A DNA stretch of 55,620 bases from Gammaproteobacteria bacterium (GTDB lineage Bacteria > Pseudomonadota > Gammaproteobacteria > Legionellales > Legionellaceae): NCBI GenBank assembly GCA_026399205.1, contig JAPLRL010000040.1, forward strand, positions 1-55,620, in the 5' to 3' direction. This document shows, piece by piece, positions 35,964 through 44,996 of this stretch; position 1 is the stretch's first letter; each line of letters opens with the position of its first letter. Both the position numbers and the translations under genes were made by a program. The notes beneath the pieces are model-generated. The model was not told where the DNA came from and searched no databases. It saw only the letters and a program-made list of their open reading frames with translations.

Positions 35964-37406
35964 ATGGATTCTATTCCTTTTATTGGCCGTCAAAAAGAGC
36001 TTGAAAAACTAAATGATTTACTGGATAAAAAAACAGCCAGCTTAGTGGTTATTAAAGGGCGGCGCCGTGTAGGTAAAAGCAGACTGATTGAGGAATTCGG
36101 CAAACATAAACCGTTTTATCGTTTTTCTGGTTTGACCCCTATAGAGGGCATCACGGCACAACATCAACGTAATGAATTTGCTCGAATATTAAATTTGCAG
36201 TTTGGACTACCAGAACTACAGGTTGACGATTGGAGTAAGTTATTTATGTTGTTAGCGGATAAAGTAAAAAAAGGGCGGTACATTATCGTTTTTGATGAAA
36301 TAACGTGGATGGCACATGATGATGTGACTTTTCTAGTTAAATTGCAAAATGCATGGGAATCCTATTTTAATAAAAATTCAAAGTTAATTTTAATATTATG
36401 CGGCTCTGTATCAGCCTGGATAGAAAAAAACATCATGAGCAGTACCGGATATTTTGGACGCATATCGAAACTAATATCATTAGAAGAGTTTTCTTTGCCA
36501 TATTGCAAAAGCATGCTTGAGGCGGTAGGGTTTAAGCGATCTGCTTTTGAAAAATTTATTGTATTGTCTCTTACAGGCGGTATTCCTTGGTATATTGAAC
36601 ACATAAATGGCTACCATTCTGCTGCAGAAAATATGAGATCATTATGTTTTGAGGCAGATGGATTGTTGGTTAAAGAGTATAAATATATTTTTCATGATTT
36701 GTTTGGTAAACGTAGCGCAATATATGAAAAAATTACTCGCTTTCTTTCTGGAGGGGCGGCTGAATATTTAGAGATAGCAAAAGGCATTGATTACTCAAGC
36801 AGTGGAACCTTAAGTGAATATTTGAGTGAGTTGTTAGAGTCTGGGTACATCAGTAATAGTTTTACTTGGTCATTAAAGTCTGGAAAAGAGACTTCTATTT
36901 GTCAATATCGGTTAACGGATAATTATTTGCGCTTTTATTATAAATATATAGAACCGCAGCTACCTAAAATCCTAAAAGGACAGTATCAAGCGATATCGCT
37001 TTCATCTATGCCATCATGGGAAACCGTCATAGGGTTACAGTTTGAAAATTTAGTATTAAAAAATCGTCATCTCATTCAAAAAGCTCTAAAGATACATCCT
37101 GATGAAATAATAACAGATAATCCCTATTTTCAACGTAAAACCGCTCGATATCCTGGGTGTCAAATCGATTACTTAATTCAAACACGCTTAAAAACCCTTT
37201 TTATCTGTGAAATAAAGTTTTCAAAAAATACCTTGGGAAAATCTATTATCGGCGACATGCAAAAGAAAATATCTTCTTTGGCGGTCGCCAAAAATTTTGC
37301 TTGTATTCCTGTTTTAATTCACGTAAATGGCGTAAGCGAAGAGCTTATGGAGTCAGATTATTTTTATCAGATCATCAATTTTACTGAATTTTTAGAGGAT
37401 CTATAG
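35964..37406 (+). CDS. ATPase of the archaeal-type DUF234 family
   Basis: A 480-residue AAA-like ATPase. It opens with the typical FIGRQKELEKL, has Walker A GRRRVGKS (32-39) and Walker B IIVFDEITWM (about 106-115), then LILCGSVSAWI. A winged-helix region follows and the C-terminus is DUF234, a predicted PD-(D/E)XK nuclease-like domain (IDYLIQTR...ICEIKFSK, with the acidic and EIK elements). The family occurs in archaea and scattered bacteria and is moved by transfer; the function is unknown. GAGG precedes ATG 35964; a frame extension upstream is unlikely. Confidence 0.88.
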   Translation: MDSIPFIGRQKELEKLNDLLDKKTASLVVIKGRRRVGKSRLIEEFGKHKPFYRFSGLTPIEGITAQHQRNEFARILNLQFGLPELQVDDWSKLFMLLADKVKKGRYIIVFDEITWMAHDDVTFLVKLQNAWESYFNKNSKLILILCGSVSAWIEKNIMSSTGYFGRISKLISLEEFSLPYCKSMLEAVGFKRSAFEKFIVLSLTGGIPWYIEHINGYHSAAENMRSLCFEADGLLVKEYKYIFHDLFGKRSAIYEKITRFLSGGAAEYLEIAKGIDYSSSGTLSEYLSELLESGYISNSFTWSLKSGKETSICQYRLTDNYLRFYYKYIEPQLPKILKGQYQAISLSSMPSWETVIGLQFENLVLKNRHLIQKALKIHPDEIITDNPYFQRKTARYPGCQIDYLIQTRLKTLFICEIKFSKNTLGKSIIGDMQKKISSLAVAKNFACIPVLIHVNGVSEELMESDYFYQIINFTEFLEDL

Positions 37407-37462
37407 AAATTTCAGTTTAATACTGCCAAAATATGTCAGCATGTAACTCATAGGCCGATACT

Positions 37463-38155
37463 TTGTCTAGATCACAACGACTTTTCGAGCTCATCCAAAT
37501 ACTTAGGCGACATCGCTACCCCGTCACAGGGAAACACTTAGCCGACGAGCTTGATGTAAGCCTACGTACACTTTATCGCGACATCGTCACATTACAAGCA
37601 CAAGGGGCATCAATAGAGGGGGAGCCTGGTCTTGGATACGTGTTACGCCCAGGATTTATGTTGCCCCCGCTTATGTTTTCTGAGGAAGAAATCGAAGCGC
37701 TAGTACTCGGTTCACGCTGGGTAGCACGCAGAACGGATAAAAAATTAAGGCTTGCTGCTACAAATGTCTTGGCTAAAATATCAGCCGTCCTTCCAGAAGA
37801 TCTACGGCACCAACTTGAATTTTCAGGGCTACTCATTGGGCCTGTGAAAACTGCAATTGAAAATGATGACGAAAAAGAAGCCTTAATCCGTCATGCTATT
37901 CGTAGAGAGTATAAACTTCAAATGACTTATGTTGATGTCAAAGGTGATGAGTCTCAACGCCTTATCTGGCCGCTAGCACTTGGTTTTTTTGAAGAGGTAC
38001 ATGTTGTTGTCGCTTGGTGTGAGCTACGCCTTGATTTTCGCCATTTTCGAACAGATAGAATCGCTAAATTAACACAACTAGAAACACGCTATCCCCAACG
38101 TCGTCAAACGCTACTAAAAAAATGGCGTGAAATTCACAATATTCCTGAGCAGTAA
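37463..38155 (+). CDS. YafY-type transcriptional regulator with WYL domain
   Basis: A 230-residue regulator. The N-terminal helix-turn-helix (SRSQRLFELIQILRRHRYPV, then SLRTLYRDI) is of the DeoR/HTH_11 type, followed by a short GEPGLGYVLRPGF linker and a WYL ligand-sensing domain (about residues 138-205). The start codon is TTG; the family conservation begins exactly there. It heads a same-strand set with VOC, EVE and GyrI-like genes and probably controls them. Confidence 0.9.
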   Translation: MSRSQRLFELIQILRRHRYPVTGKHLADELDVSLRTLYRDIVTLQAQGASIEGEPGLGYVLRPGFMLPPLMFSEEEIEALVLGSRWVARRTDKKLRLAATNVLAKISAVLPEDLRHQLEFSGLLIGPVKTAIENDDEKEALIRHAIRREYKLQMTYVDVKGDESQRLIWPLALGFFEEVHVVVAWCELRLDFRHFRTDRIAKLTQLETRYPQRRQTLLKKWREIHNIPEQ

Positions 38156-38238
38156 AGAGACACTCACTACTGACAAAAACTGTCAGTCTATGCCAGTAAA
38201 CTACGTTCGACAATATCACACCACTTAAAGGGGAAAAC

Positions 38239-38613
38239 ATGATACTCGAACCAACCGCTGTTGTACTTTACGTTGATAATCTTGCGATAAGTAGCAAATT
38301 TTATCAGGATTTACTTGGGATAAGGCCAGAAGAAGCCTCGCCGACATTCCATTCATTCACATTATCAAATGGAATGGGTTTGGGTTTGAAGGCTAAACAT
38401 GCTGTTGAGCCTCCCACTGACAATAAAAATGGTGGTGGCGAATTAGCGTTCACACTCGATAATAGCAAAGAAGTTGATGCGTTATTTGCAGAATGGCAAG
38501 AAAAAGACATCAACATGGTTCTTCCTCCAACTGTCGTGCCTTATGGTTATACTTTTGTAGCACTAGATCCCGATGACAATCGATTACGAGTGGTCTCACT
38601 TGGTAAATCATAA
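38239..38613 (+). CDS. VOC/glyoxalase-family protein
   Basis: A 124-residue protein of the vicinal oxygen chelate fold: [20 protein letters not shown] at the N-terminus and [14 protein letters not shown] at the C-terminus. Members include glyoxalases and antibiotic-binding resistance proteins; here the metal or ligand is not evident. AAAGGGG precedes the ATG. Its stop overlaps the EVE gene start by one base (TAATG), so the two are coupled. Confidence 0.88.
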   Translation: MILEPTAVVLYVDNLAISSKFYQDLLGIRPEEASPTFHSFTLSNGMGLGLKAKHAVEPPTDNKNGGGELAFTLDNSKEVDALFAEWQEKDINMVLPPTVVPYGYTFVALDPDDNRLRVVSLGKS

Positions 38614-39041
38614 TGCCAAATTGGATTGCTGTTGCATCTGCGGAGCATGTCCAAAAAGGTCGATTATCAGGCTTCATGCAAGTTTGCCATGGCAAAGGAG
38701 CTCCATTACGGCGCATGAAGCCTAATGATTGGGTTGTTTACTATTCTCCAACCGTAACATTTGGAGGAAAAGACAAATTACAATCATTTACCGCGATAGG
38801 ACAAATTAAAGAAGGCGATCCTTATCAAGCTGATATGGGTAATTGCTTTTGTCCATTTCGGCGAGATGTGCTCTGGTTTGAGGCGCATGAAGCCCTTATC
38901 ACCCCGCTGCTCAATCAGCTTGATTTCACGAAAAATCAAAAAAATTGGGGATATCAATTTCGTTTTGGACTAATCGCTATCAGTGAACATGACATGCAAC
39001 TGATTGCGGAAGCAATGCAAGCCACCATCAACACTAAATAG
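38613..39041 (+). CDS. EVE-domain protein
   Basis: A 142-residue EVE (PUA-like) domain protein: [14 protein letters not shown] at the N-terminus, [19 protein letters not shown], then [12 protein letters not shown] domains bind modified bases in DNA or RNA and occur in restriction and methylation-linked systems. Here it is coupled to a VOC protein and a GyrI-like domain under a WYL regulator. Confidence 0.88.
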   Translation: MPNWIAVASAEHVQKGRLSGFMQVCHGKGAPLRRMKPNDWVVYYSPTVTFGGKDKLQSFTAIGQIKEGDPYQADMGNCFCPFRRDVLWFEAHEALITPLLNQLDFTKNQKNWGYQFRFGLIAISEHDMQLIAEAMQATINTK

Positions 39042-39052
39042 GAGAGATTTAC

Positions 39053-39505
39053 ATGTCATCTATACCACCAACCCTGAAATACGTAGAAGGCTTTACGGTA
39101 ATGGGATTAAGTACAAAAACTCAAAACACCGACGAATTTAATGAAAAAACAGCGAAGTTACCCAGCCTTTGGCAACAATTTTATTCCAGTGATTTAGCTG
39201 CCAATGAAAACATATTTGAAGTCTATTCAGACTATGAATCTGATGCAAATGGTCTATACACTGTCACTGTTGGCATCACTGATAATAGTGATCGAACTGG
39301 CGCTGAGTTTGCCTTTGTTAAAATTCCAACAGGCAACTATCTTGTTTTTCAAGGTGCAGGCCCAATGCCTGCCACTGTGGTTGAGACTTGGAAGCAAATT
39401 TGGAATTACTTTGATACAAAAAGTAATTATCAGCGCAGTTTTATCAGCGACTTTGAAGCATATAGCGGCTCTGACAAAGTAGCTATTTATATCGGCATTA
39501 AATGA
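39053..39505 (+). CDS. GyrI-like/AraC effector-binding domain protein
   Basis: A 150-residue stand-alone small-molecule-binding domain: VEGFTVMGLSTKTQN, then IFEVYSDYES and VKIPTGNYLVF, and a C-terminal VAIYIGIK strand. Relatives bind drugs or sequester ligands. GGAGAG precedes the ATG, 11 bp after the EVE gene. It is the last gene of the operon and converges with yafQ. Confidence 0.88.
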   Translation: MSSIPPTLKYVEGFTVMGLSTKTQNTDEFNEKTAKLPSLWQQFYSSDLAANENIFEVYSDYESDANGLYTVTVGITDNSDRTGAEFAFVKIPTGNYLVFQGAGPMPATVVETWKQIWNYFDTKSNYQRSFISDFEAYSGSDKVAIYIGIK

Positions 39506-39527
39506 AGTGTATAGGTTTAGTAACAAC

Positions 39528-39812
39528 TTAAAGGCTAAGCTCACTATGTGAGCCAAGCCGTACAAGCTGTAAGGTAGCATCATCTGGCTTTCTATAAATT
39601 AAAACCAGATCAGGTTTAATATGGCAATCACGATGATCATGCCAATTATTTGAAAGCGCATGGTCGCGATGTTTTTCAGGAAGTGGCTTATCATTAGCAA
39701 GTAGCTTTAAAATATCGGTAAAAGTGGTCTCTAATATTTCCCTGTATTTGCCTTTCTTTTCTCGCTTGTAGTCTCGTTTAAATTGCGTCGTAGGTTCAAT
39801 CTTCCTCATCAT
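39528..39812 (-). CDS. yafQ: YafQ-family endoribonuclease toxin
   Basis: A 94-residue RelE-superfamily toxin that cleaves mRNA in the ribosome. Family residues include FKRDYKR near the N-terminus, NWHDHRDCHIKPDLVLIYR with the catalytic histidines and aspartate, and RLGSHSELSL at the C-terminus (final His catalytic in YafQ). It overlaps the upstream antitoxin by 17 bp. All key residues look intact. Confidence 0.92.
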   Translation of the reverse strand: MMRKIEPTTQFKRDYKREKKGKYREILETTFTDILKLLANDKPLPEKHRDHALSNNWHDHRDCHIKPDLVLIYRKPDDATLQLVRLGSHSELSL

Positions 39813-40062
39813 TTAAATCATCCATGAGTGATTGAATAGTATTAAAAGAGCGTAGTTTCCCCTTTCGGGCCTCTTTCATTGCATCAATTGTTTTTTGATT
39901 AGGTACAAGGGGCTCGAAGGGTAGAGACTTATCCTTTGCTACACGAGTCAATAACATACGGAACGCGTCAGATACGGTTAGACCCATGGAAGCCAATACA
40001 ACGGACGCCTCTTCTTTAATATGCTCATCAATTCGAGCACGAACAATAGCATTTGCAGTCAT
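39796..40062 (-). CDS. dinJ: RelB/DinJ-family antitoxin
   Basis: An 88-residue antitoxin with the ribbon-helix-helix ARIDEHIKEEASVVLASMGL then TVSDAFRMLLTRVAKDKSLP, a very typical RelB/DinJ pattern. It binds the YafQ toxin encoded downstream and represses the operon. AAGGAG precedes the ATG. A palindrome, GCTACATTGTAGC, lies 21 bases upstream. Confidence 0.93.
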   Translation of the reverse strand: MTANAIVRARIDEHIKEEASVVLASMGLTVSDAFRMLLTRVAKDKSLPFEPLVPNQKTIDAMKEARKGKLRSFNTIQSLMDDLNDEED

Positions 40063-40082
40063 TATAAACTCCTTACCTTATG

Positions 40083-40095
40083 AGCTACATTGTAG
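40083..40095. promoter_or_regulatory. operator-like palindrome of dinJ-yafQ
   Basis: GCTACATTGTAGC is a near-perfect palindrome that overlaps TACAAT, a candidate -10 on the minus strand, just before dinJ. This is the expected site for autorepression by the DinJ-YafQ complex. Confidence 0.55.
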
Positions 40096-40157
40096 CACAA
40101 AAATATAGAAGTTTCCAATTCACATCTTAATCCAACATAAATGTCCAATTTGTATTA

Positions 40158-40290
40158 AAACAACGTGCTCGCAATTTACGAAAAAACGGCACTGATGCTG
40201 AGAGGCATCTTTGGTATAACCTTCGCGCGAATAGGCTTGGCGTTAAATTCAAGAGGCAAGTACCCATAGGAACATACATCGGTGCTCGAA
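40158..40290 (+). pseudogene. DUF559-domain endonuclease fragment
   Basis: Without a start, this stretch reads KQRARNLRKNGTDAERHLWY followed by NLRANRLGVKFKRQVPIGTYI, matching the N-terminal half of DUF559 (Vsr-like, PD-(D/E)XK) proteins. The catalytic part is lost, cut off near the transposase fragment that follows. It is a remnant only. Confidence 0.65.
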
Positions 40291-40305
40291 GTCATCATGG
40301 CTGCT

Positions 40306-40459
40306 CTACTTTAAAGCAAGCAGTATACTCACAAACATCACACCAGTGAGGTACATCCTGGCCGTTTTATCATACCTCGTGGCAATCCTTCTAAAGCGCT
40401 TAATTTTTTGAAAAAATCGCTCAACAATATTCCTCTCTTTGTAGATATGACGGTCATGT
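40306..40459 (-). pseudogene. IS5-family transposase, C-terminal fragment
   Basis: On the minus strand HDRHIYKERNIVERFFQKIK and RFRRIATRYDKTARMY precede a TAG stop at 40306. This is the end of an IS5-type DDE transposase, with the catalytic glutamate in NIVERFF. The rest of the gene and the IS ends are missing. It marks past insertion at the edge of the accessory region. Confidence 0.75.
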
Positions 40460-40460
40460 C

Positions 40461-40493
40461 AAAAAAAACAGGAGCCCATGTGGCCCATGGGCT
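40461..40493 (-). terminator. terminator of the 411-residue gene
   Basis: On the minus strand AGCCCATG and CATGGGCT form a stem of 8 bp with a 5-base loop, followed by CCTG and eight Ts. It lies 10 bases after the 411-residue gene. Confidence 0.75.
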
Positions 40494-40502
40494 AGCGTAA
40501 AA

Positions 40503-41738
40503 TTAAGCCGGAACAGAACTGGGGGCTTCTTGCTTAGGATCTGCTGGCATTTTATCCTCCCTGCGCGCTGATAGGTAGCCATACCGATTTTCACTGAGCG
40601 CAACGTCTCGTGTGTATTTTTTCTCCGCTTTCATGAGGGGGGCGAGGTAGTCATATCGTTTAGCAAAAGCTTCTGCAAAATCTTGTTTATTGATATATGC
40701 AAATGCCTCTAAATCATAAGGAAGCCCTTCAGTGAGCTCAAAAGGTGCCCCCAATTTACTTTGGATGATTGCCCGGTATAACCACTTATTGACCGAAGCT
40801 GCGCCCCTAATTAAAAAACATGCTTCGACCATGTCATAAATAAACTCGCCTAATTGATTAAAAAATAGCTGCAATTCTTTTTCTGTGCGCACAGGCATGG
40901 TTTTTAATGGTGTAAAATAGCGCTCATCTAATTTCGCGAGCGTTGCTTTATAGGTATTATTCGCTTGCTCAAGATTAAACGCTTTTGGGGGATTCAGTAT
41001 GAAGATTGAGGCGATCCCTCCTGTGTGAAACATCATTATTCGATATCCTGGCGCATCTTGATCCTGACCAGAACGAACCCACGTTCCAGTTAGATGGCCG
41101 TTGTCTATGTTGGCTCCCATGGCCCAATAACCGTCCCTTTTGGTGAGCTGATTTTTAAATATTTCTTCCATCTTTTGACCAATGATTTTTGGTTCATGGG
41201 TTAATTCAATGCCTTCTTGTATTTGAGACGACTTATTATCAGTAGAGCGAATCGCTGAGATGCAATGTTGAAGGGAATCATGGGTAAGAATAAGCGCTCG
41301 CTGTTTTCTCAGGCCATCATAGATGGACTCTAAGTTAGCGTTAGGAAGTAAGTCGGCGGCTTGACTAACAGCTTGTTGAGATTTTTGATTCCATTCGACT
41401 TGCTTTGTTTGAGGGAACTTTTGCACTGCGCCAGGCATAGTAAAGTATGAATTTGGAACCTGATTTATCCGATAGGGTTCACTATAGCCTAATAACGATG
41501 CGGCCAATAATTCAGTGCATGCGATGCAATTTTTATCGGTTTCCATTGAAAGTGTATTATACAGAACAAACAAGGCTTTTATGTCATGCACTGCGATAGG
41601 AGCGCTATCCTCACATGCATTATGATCCACCAAAATCCGATCAAACAGCTCATCAAGCGATTGAAGTGATTTGTTTTTTTCTGCATACCCTGTTAATGCA
41701 GTCTTCAGTGTACGAATAGTTGCTTTGGTGATAAACAT
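40503..41738 (-). CDS. hypothetical protein, 411 residues, putative effector
   Basis: A protein I cannot assign. It appears soluble, with mixed helices and a central beta-rich stretch (YWAMGANIDNGHLTGTWVRS, residues about 215-235) and a polar C-terminus (ADPKQEAPSSVPA) like the tails of type IV secreted effectors. GGAAAA lies upstream of ATG 41738. A MITE occupies the 134-bp gap to the next unknown gene upstream, and a strong terminator follows. The effector label is an inference from size, tail and context. Confidence 0.6.
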   Translation of the reverse strand: MFITKATIRTLKTALTGYAEKNKSLQSLDELFDRILVDHNACEDSAPIAVHDIKALFVLYNTLSMETDKNCIACTELLAASLLGYSEPYRINQVPNSYFTMPGAVQKFPQTKQVEWNQKSQQAVSQAADLLPNANLESIYDGLRKQRALILTHDSLQHCISAIRSTDNKSSQIQEGIELTHEPKIIGQKMEEIFKNQLTKRDGYWAMGANIDNGHLTGTWVRSGQDQDAPGYRIMMFHTGGIASIFILNPPKAFNLEQANNTYKATLAKLDERYFTPLKTMPVRTEKELQLFFNQLGEFIYDMVEACFLIRGAASVNKWLYRAIIQSKLGAPFELTEGLPYDLEAFAYINKQDFAEAFAKRYDYLAPLMKAEKKYTRDVALSENRYGYLSARREDKMPADPKQEAPSSVPA

Positions 41739-41758
41739 AAGTTTTTCCTTTTAAAAAG

Positions 41759-41872
41759 GTAACTACCCAGGTACACGTCATCCTGAGCGCCAGCGAAGGA
41801 TCCCCCCTAGCTAGCAATGTGCTAATTAGCAGGAGATCCTTCGCTGGCGCTCAGGATGACGTGGGGAGTTAC
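41759..41872. mobile_element. 114-bp GTAACTACCC MITE with 8-bp target duplication
   Basis: The element starts GTAACTACCCAGGTACACGT and ends GTGGGGAGTTAC; long inverted arms surround GATCC...GGATC. It is flanked on both sides by TTAAAAAG (41751-41758 and 41873-41880), a perfect 8-bp target duplication. The right-hand copy supplies the TAA stop of the 986-residue gene. It codes for nothing and must be moved by a transposase elsewhere. Confidence 0.9.
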
Positions 41873-44833
41873 TTAAAAAGTGTGTTGAGTAGATCTGCCT
41901 AGGTTTTGTTTATCCAAAATGGCTAAGGCGTGCTCCATGAACTGCGCAGGCAATTGTTGAGTTTGTACAAGGGTTTGAAGGGTCGAGTAGGCCGAGATGC
42001 TGTTTTGAGGCACGCCAACACCGCACTGATGCCAAGCTTCATTGGGTGCGTAGTATTCTGCCAGGAGGATCAGGGGGTACAACGCGGGTTCAGCAGGGTT
42101 TTTTCCTAATACGCCTAGTATTTGTCGCAATGGAAACTCGACTTCAACGCCGTTGTATTGTAGACCCTTGGTCCACATGTCCTGAGGGTTTTGTTTAACG
42201 AACCATTCACATGCTTCAATTAACTCCAAATCAAGGGTGCGATTGTAGTAAAGTGCATCAACGATCTTGGTGAAATAGGTCCAATGGTTGCCATTCCAGG
42301 ATTCAATCGTCAACCATTCTTGTGCTGTGATCAGTTTTGCAATCTGTGATATTAAGTGATAATAAAGCGAATTAGGCTTGTACTTGGCTGATTGATAAAG
42401 ACAGCGATTGATAAGGTATAAAAATGGACTCACCTTATCATCATTGATCTGCGCCTGTGTCGCCCAAAAGGAGGGATGAATGCGATTTAGGCGATTCATC
42501 AGTGCAAGTATATTTGCACAGTTAGGGTCATTGTATGGACATATTGCTTTGACAAGCTTGAGCGCATCATAGGAAGACATCACAGCAATACGTGGTAGGT
42601 TAAAAAATGGATACACCCTAGTCTTCGGTTGGAAAGGGGCTTTCAATGGTGCAGGAGGCGTGTTGGTTGCTGCTTGATGATGCGGACTTTCCTGGCGATG
42701 GGAAGTGGTGTCATCGTCATTGCTTTCAACTCGACCCACCGAACCTTTTTCAGTGCTTGAGGCTGCTGTATCGAGTCTCGCAGGCGAGACTTCGAGGCAA
42801 TCATCGTGAAGTTGATGGCACGTTTGCGTGGTTGCATGAGCGATCTCCACTCGCGCCTCTGCAAGTTCAGACGGTCTTTCGATATCATTTGTCGCTGTGG
42901 TTAACTCATGTGGAGGTGGTGACGGCGTTGTATCATCAAAAGATGCCGCTGCTGTGATAGGCTTGGTTTTTTTTGTCTCTGGCAAATGAGGTTTTGAGAC
43001 CTCAACCCGCTGTTTGACCGAGGGATTCAGGGATGCTGGAAGCCGCTTGGAAGCTGCGCTTGCTGGCGTCGGCTGCGCTTCTTTTTTCGGCAGAGCAGCT
43101 TTGGGTTGCGGCTTTGCTTTTGGCGCAGGACAGCGATTTTCGTAGATCTTTTTGACCTCAGGCGGCATGCTTGCGGTTGTCCAGAGCGGTGCTAGCGCGC
43201 GTAACGCGCTTTGTGGAACCATCATCATGACTTTGCAAAGTAGTTTTGTGGGCGCTGAATGTTCAGTGACAAGTTTGGCCAGCTGGTGCAAGGGGCTTAA
43301 TTGCCCATCGATTAATGGCGCACTTTCCCACATTTCTTTCATTGCTTCATCTTCACTCTTTATACATTGTTCTAGTAAATGGTTGAGTAATTGCAGGAGG
43401 AGGTTTGCAAGTATAGGTTGATTTTGCTTTAGGCCAATGCTTAGTCCTTGAAGGAAAAGGGTAAATAACGTACCGGTTTCAAGGGGTTTTCTCTGTTTTT
43501 TAGGCAGCCCTTCTTCATCCAATGTTGAGAGCCTGACATTGCTTTCCCAGCGATCGGTTGGTAAATGCACCCCCAATTGACATAGGAGCTTGATTTCAGG
43601 CAAATTTGCCTCGTGATGTTCTTTTATTTCAAGCAACAGATAAACCATGAGCGTGAGTGTTTGCTCTGGAGACAGACCGTGTAGAATTTGCTGGAAAAAT
43701 TGTTCTGAGCCGGTTTCTTGTTGTTCAACGTCGTAGAGCTGGATTAATTGCCTGACAGGAATCATCATCATCGGGTTGGGTTTGTCATAAAGTTTAAAAA
43801 CAAGATTCAGAAGAAATTGTGCCATGCTGGTTTCAGATTCATTGTTGACACTGATTAACCCCTTAGATGACTCGAGCGGGAGCTTACCGACAGCTTGGTG
43901 TAAACAAAGTATTCGTATGGCACTTTTCGGCTTTTGAGCAAGACCGTTCGCAATTTCGCTGATTGGGCTAATGGGGCCCTTTTCGTGGCAGAGTGCTATT
44001 TTTCCAAAAGCAGCACCCTCTGCTTTTTTTATCGCGCTCAGCATCAATGTGTCCAATCGAGGGTTGTCCGGTATTTTTGAAAAAGCAGAGGCAAGTACTC
44101 TTAATGCAGTATCACCTGGTTCTACACCTTGCATCACTTCTATCGATAAACCTTTGGGTGGGATCTGGTTGAATAAAGTCACGTAATCCTCTAAAAACAC
44201 ACCCGTTGAGACACTTCGATAGAACCCAATGCTTAATAACCGAAATGGTGTATTCCCTGCATTGCTAAACCTAGACAAATCATGCATGAGGAGATCATTA
44301 TCGAAGTGAGGAAGAAGCAGGTGAAACATTTGATTTAAAGTGGCATTATCTGTATTGACGCTGAATGCAAAGGAAAAATCACATAGGATTCTTCGGAAGG
44401 TCTCGCCATCAAAGGTGTTTTTTAGATTCTCCAGGTACGTATGGATGAGTGTTTCTGTGATCTGCGGTAAACAAGCGGCTAAATCGACATTGTAGATCCT
44501 AGCGTTCATCAGATGATTAAAAAACACGGTAAAAGGAATCAATGGGTATTCAGGGGCGCCCTCTTTAGCAATGATAGGCGTATGCCAGAGCGCTATAGGC
44601 GCACTCAGGAGCTTGCGCTTGACGGTCTGTTCAAGGGCTGTTATCTCCTCATCAGCTAGCCCAGGTTGGTTGACTCTTCTCAGATAATCTAAAATCAACC
44701 AGGTAAAAAAAGGCAAATCAAAATGGGTGCTTGCGATGGTTTCGGCAATACGCTCAGGTAGTGAAGCCAAGCATGCTTGGTAGGCTTCAGTTTGAATAAC
44801 ATGCTCGATTTCTTCATGTGTAGGTCTGTTCAC
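41873..44833 (-). CDS. hypothetical protein, 986 residues, putative effector
   Basis: A large, mostly helical protein without recognised domains, signal peptide or membrane spans. It has two helical blocks (about residues 1-565 and 735-986) joined by a disordered linker, residues about 568-735, rich in Pro, Ala, Ser, Thr and Lys. The helical repeats are loosely like ARM/HEAT solenoids, but I cannot confirm them. The stop codon lies inside the MITE target duplication, so the true C-terminus is only just preserved. Similar large lineage-specific proteins in Legionellales are often secreted; no motif proves this here. Confidence 0.65.
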   Translation of the reverse strand: MNRPTHEEIEHVIQTEAYQACLASLPERIAETIASTHFDLPFFTWLILDYLRRVNQPGLADEEITALEQTVKRKLLSAPIALWHTPIIAKEGAPEYPLIPFTVFFNHLMNARIYNVDLAACLPQITETLIHTYLENLKNTFDGETFRRILCDFSFAFSVNTDNATLNQMFHLLLPHFDNDLLMHDLSRFSNAGNTPFRLLSIGFYRSVSTGVFLEDYVTLFNQIPPKGLSIEVMQGVEPGDTALRVLASAFSKIPDNPRLDTLMLSAIKKAEGAAFGKIALCHEKGPISPISEIANGLAQKPKSAIRILCLHQAVGKLPLESSKGLISVNNESETSMAQFLLNLVFKLYDKPNPMMMIPVRQLIQLYDVEQQETGSEQFFQQILHGLSPEQTLTLMVYLLLEIKEHHEANLPEIKLLCQLGVHLPTDRWESNVRLSTLDEEGLPKKQRKPLETGTLFTLFLQGLSIGLKQNQPILANLLLQLLNHLLEQCIKSEDEAMKEMWESAPLIDGQLSPLHQLAKLVTEHSAPTKLLCKVMMMVPQSALRALAPLWTTASMPPEVKKIYENRCPAPKAKPQPKAALPKKEAQPTPASAASKRLPASLNPSVKQRVEVSKPHLPETKKTKPITAAASFDDTTPSPPPHELTTATNDIERPSELAEARVEIAHATTQTCHQLHDDCLEVSPARLDTAASSTEKGSVGRVESNDDDTTSHRQESPHHQAATNTPPAPLKAPFQPKTRVYPFFNLPRIAVMSSYDALKLVKAICPYNDPNCANILALMNRLNRIHPSFWATQAQINDDKVSPFLYLINRCLYQSAKYKPNSLYYHLISQIAKLITAQEWLTIESWNGNHWTYFTKIVDALYYNRTLDLELIEACEWFVKQNPQDMWTKGLQYNGVEVEFPLRQILGVLGKNPAEPALYPLILLAEYYAPNEAWHQCGVGVPQNSISAYSTLQTLVQTQQLPAQFMEHALAILDKQNLGRSTQHTF

Positions 44834-44996
44834 GTTGAGGATCCTTTAAATGGAACATCCTTGTGGGTATAACGAGCGCCGCCTGCTTTATTAATAATCT
44901 CTAATTATATACATAATGCAGTTTATTAACAATTCGATCATGATTATTTTTATAAGATCATCGTACGCTTTATATGTACGTAATAGGAGTGCATTC

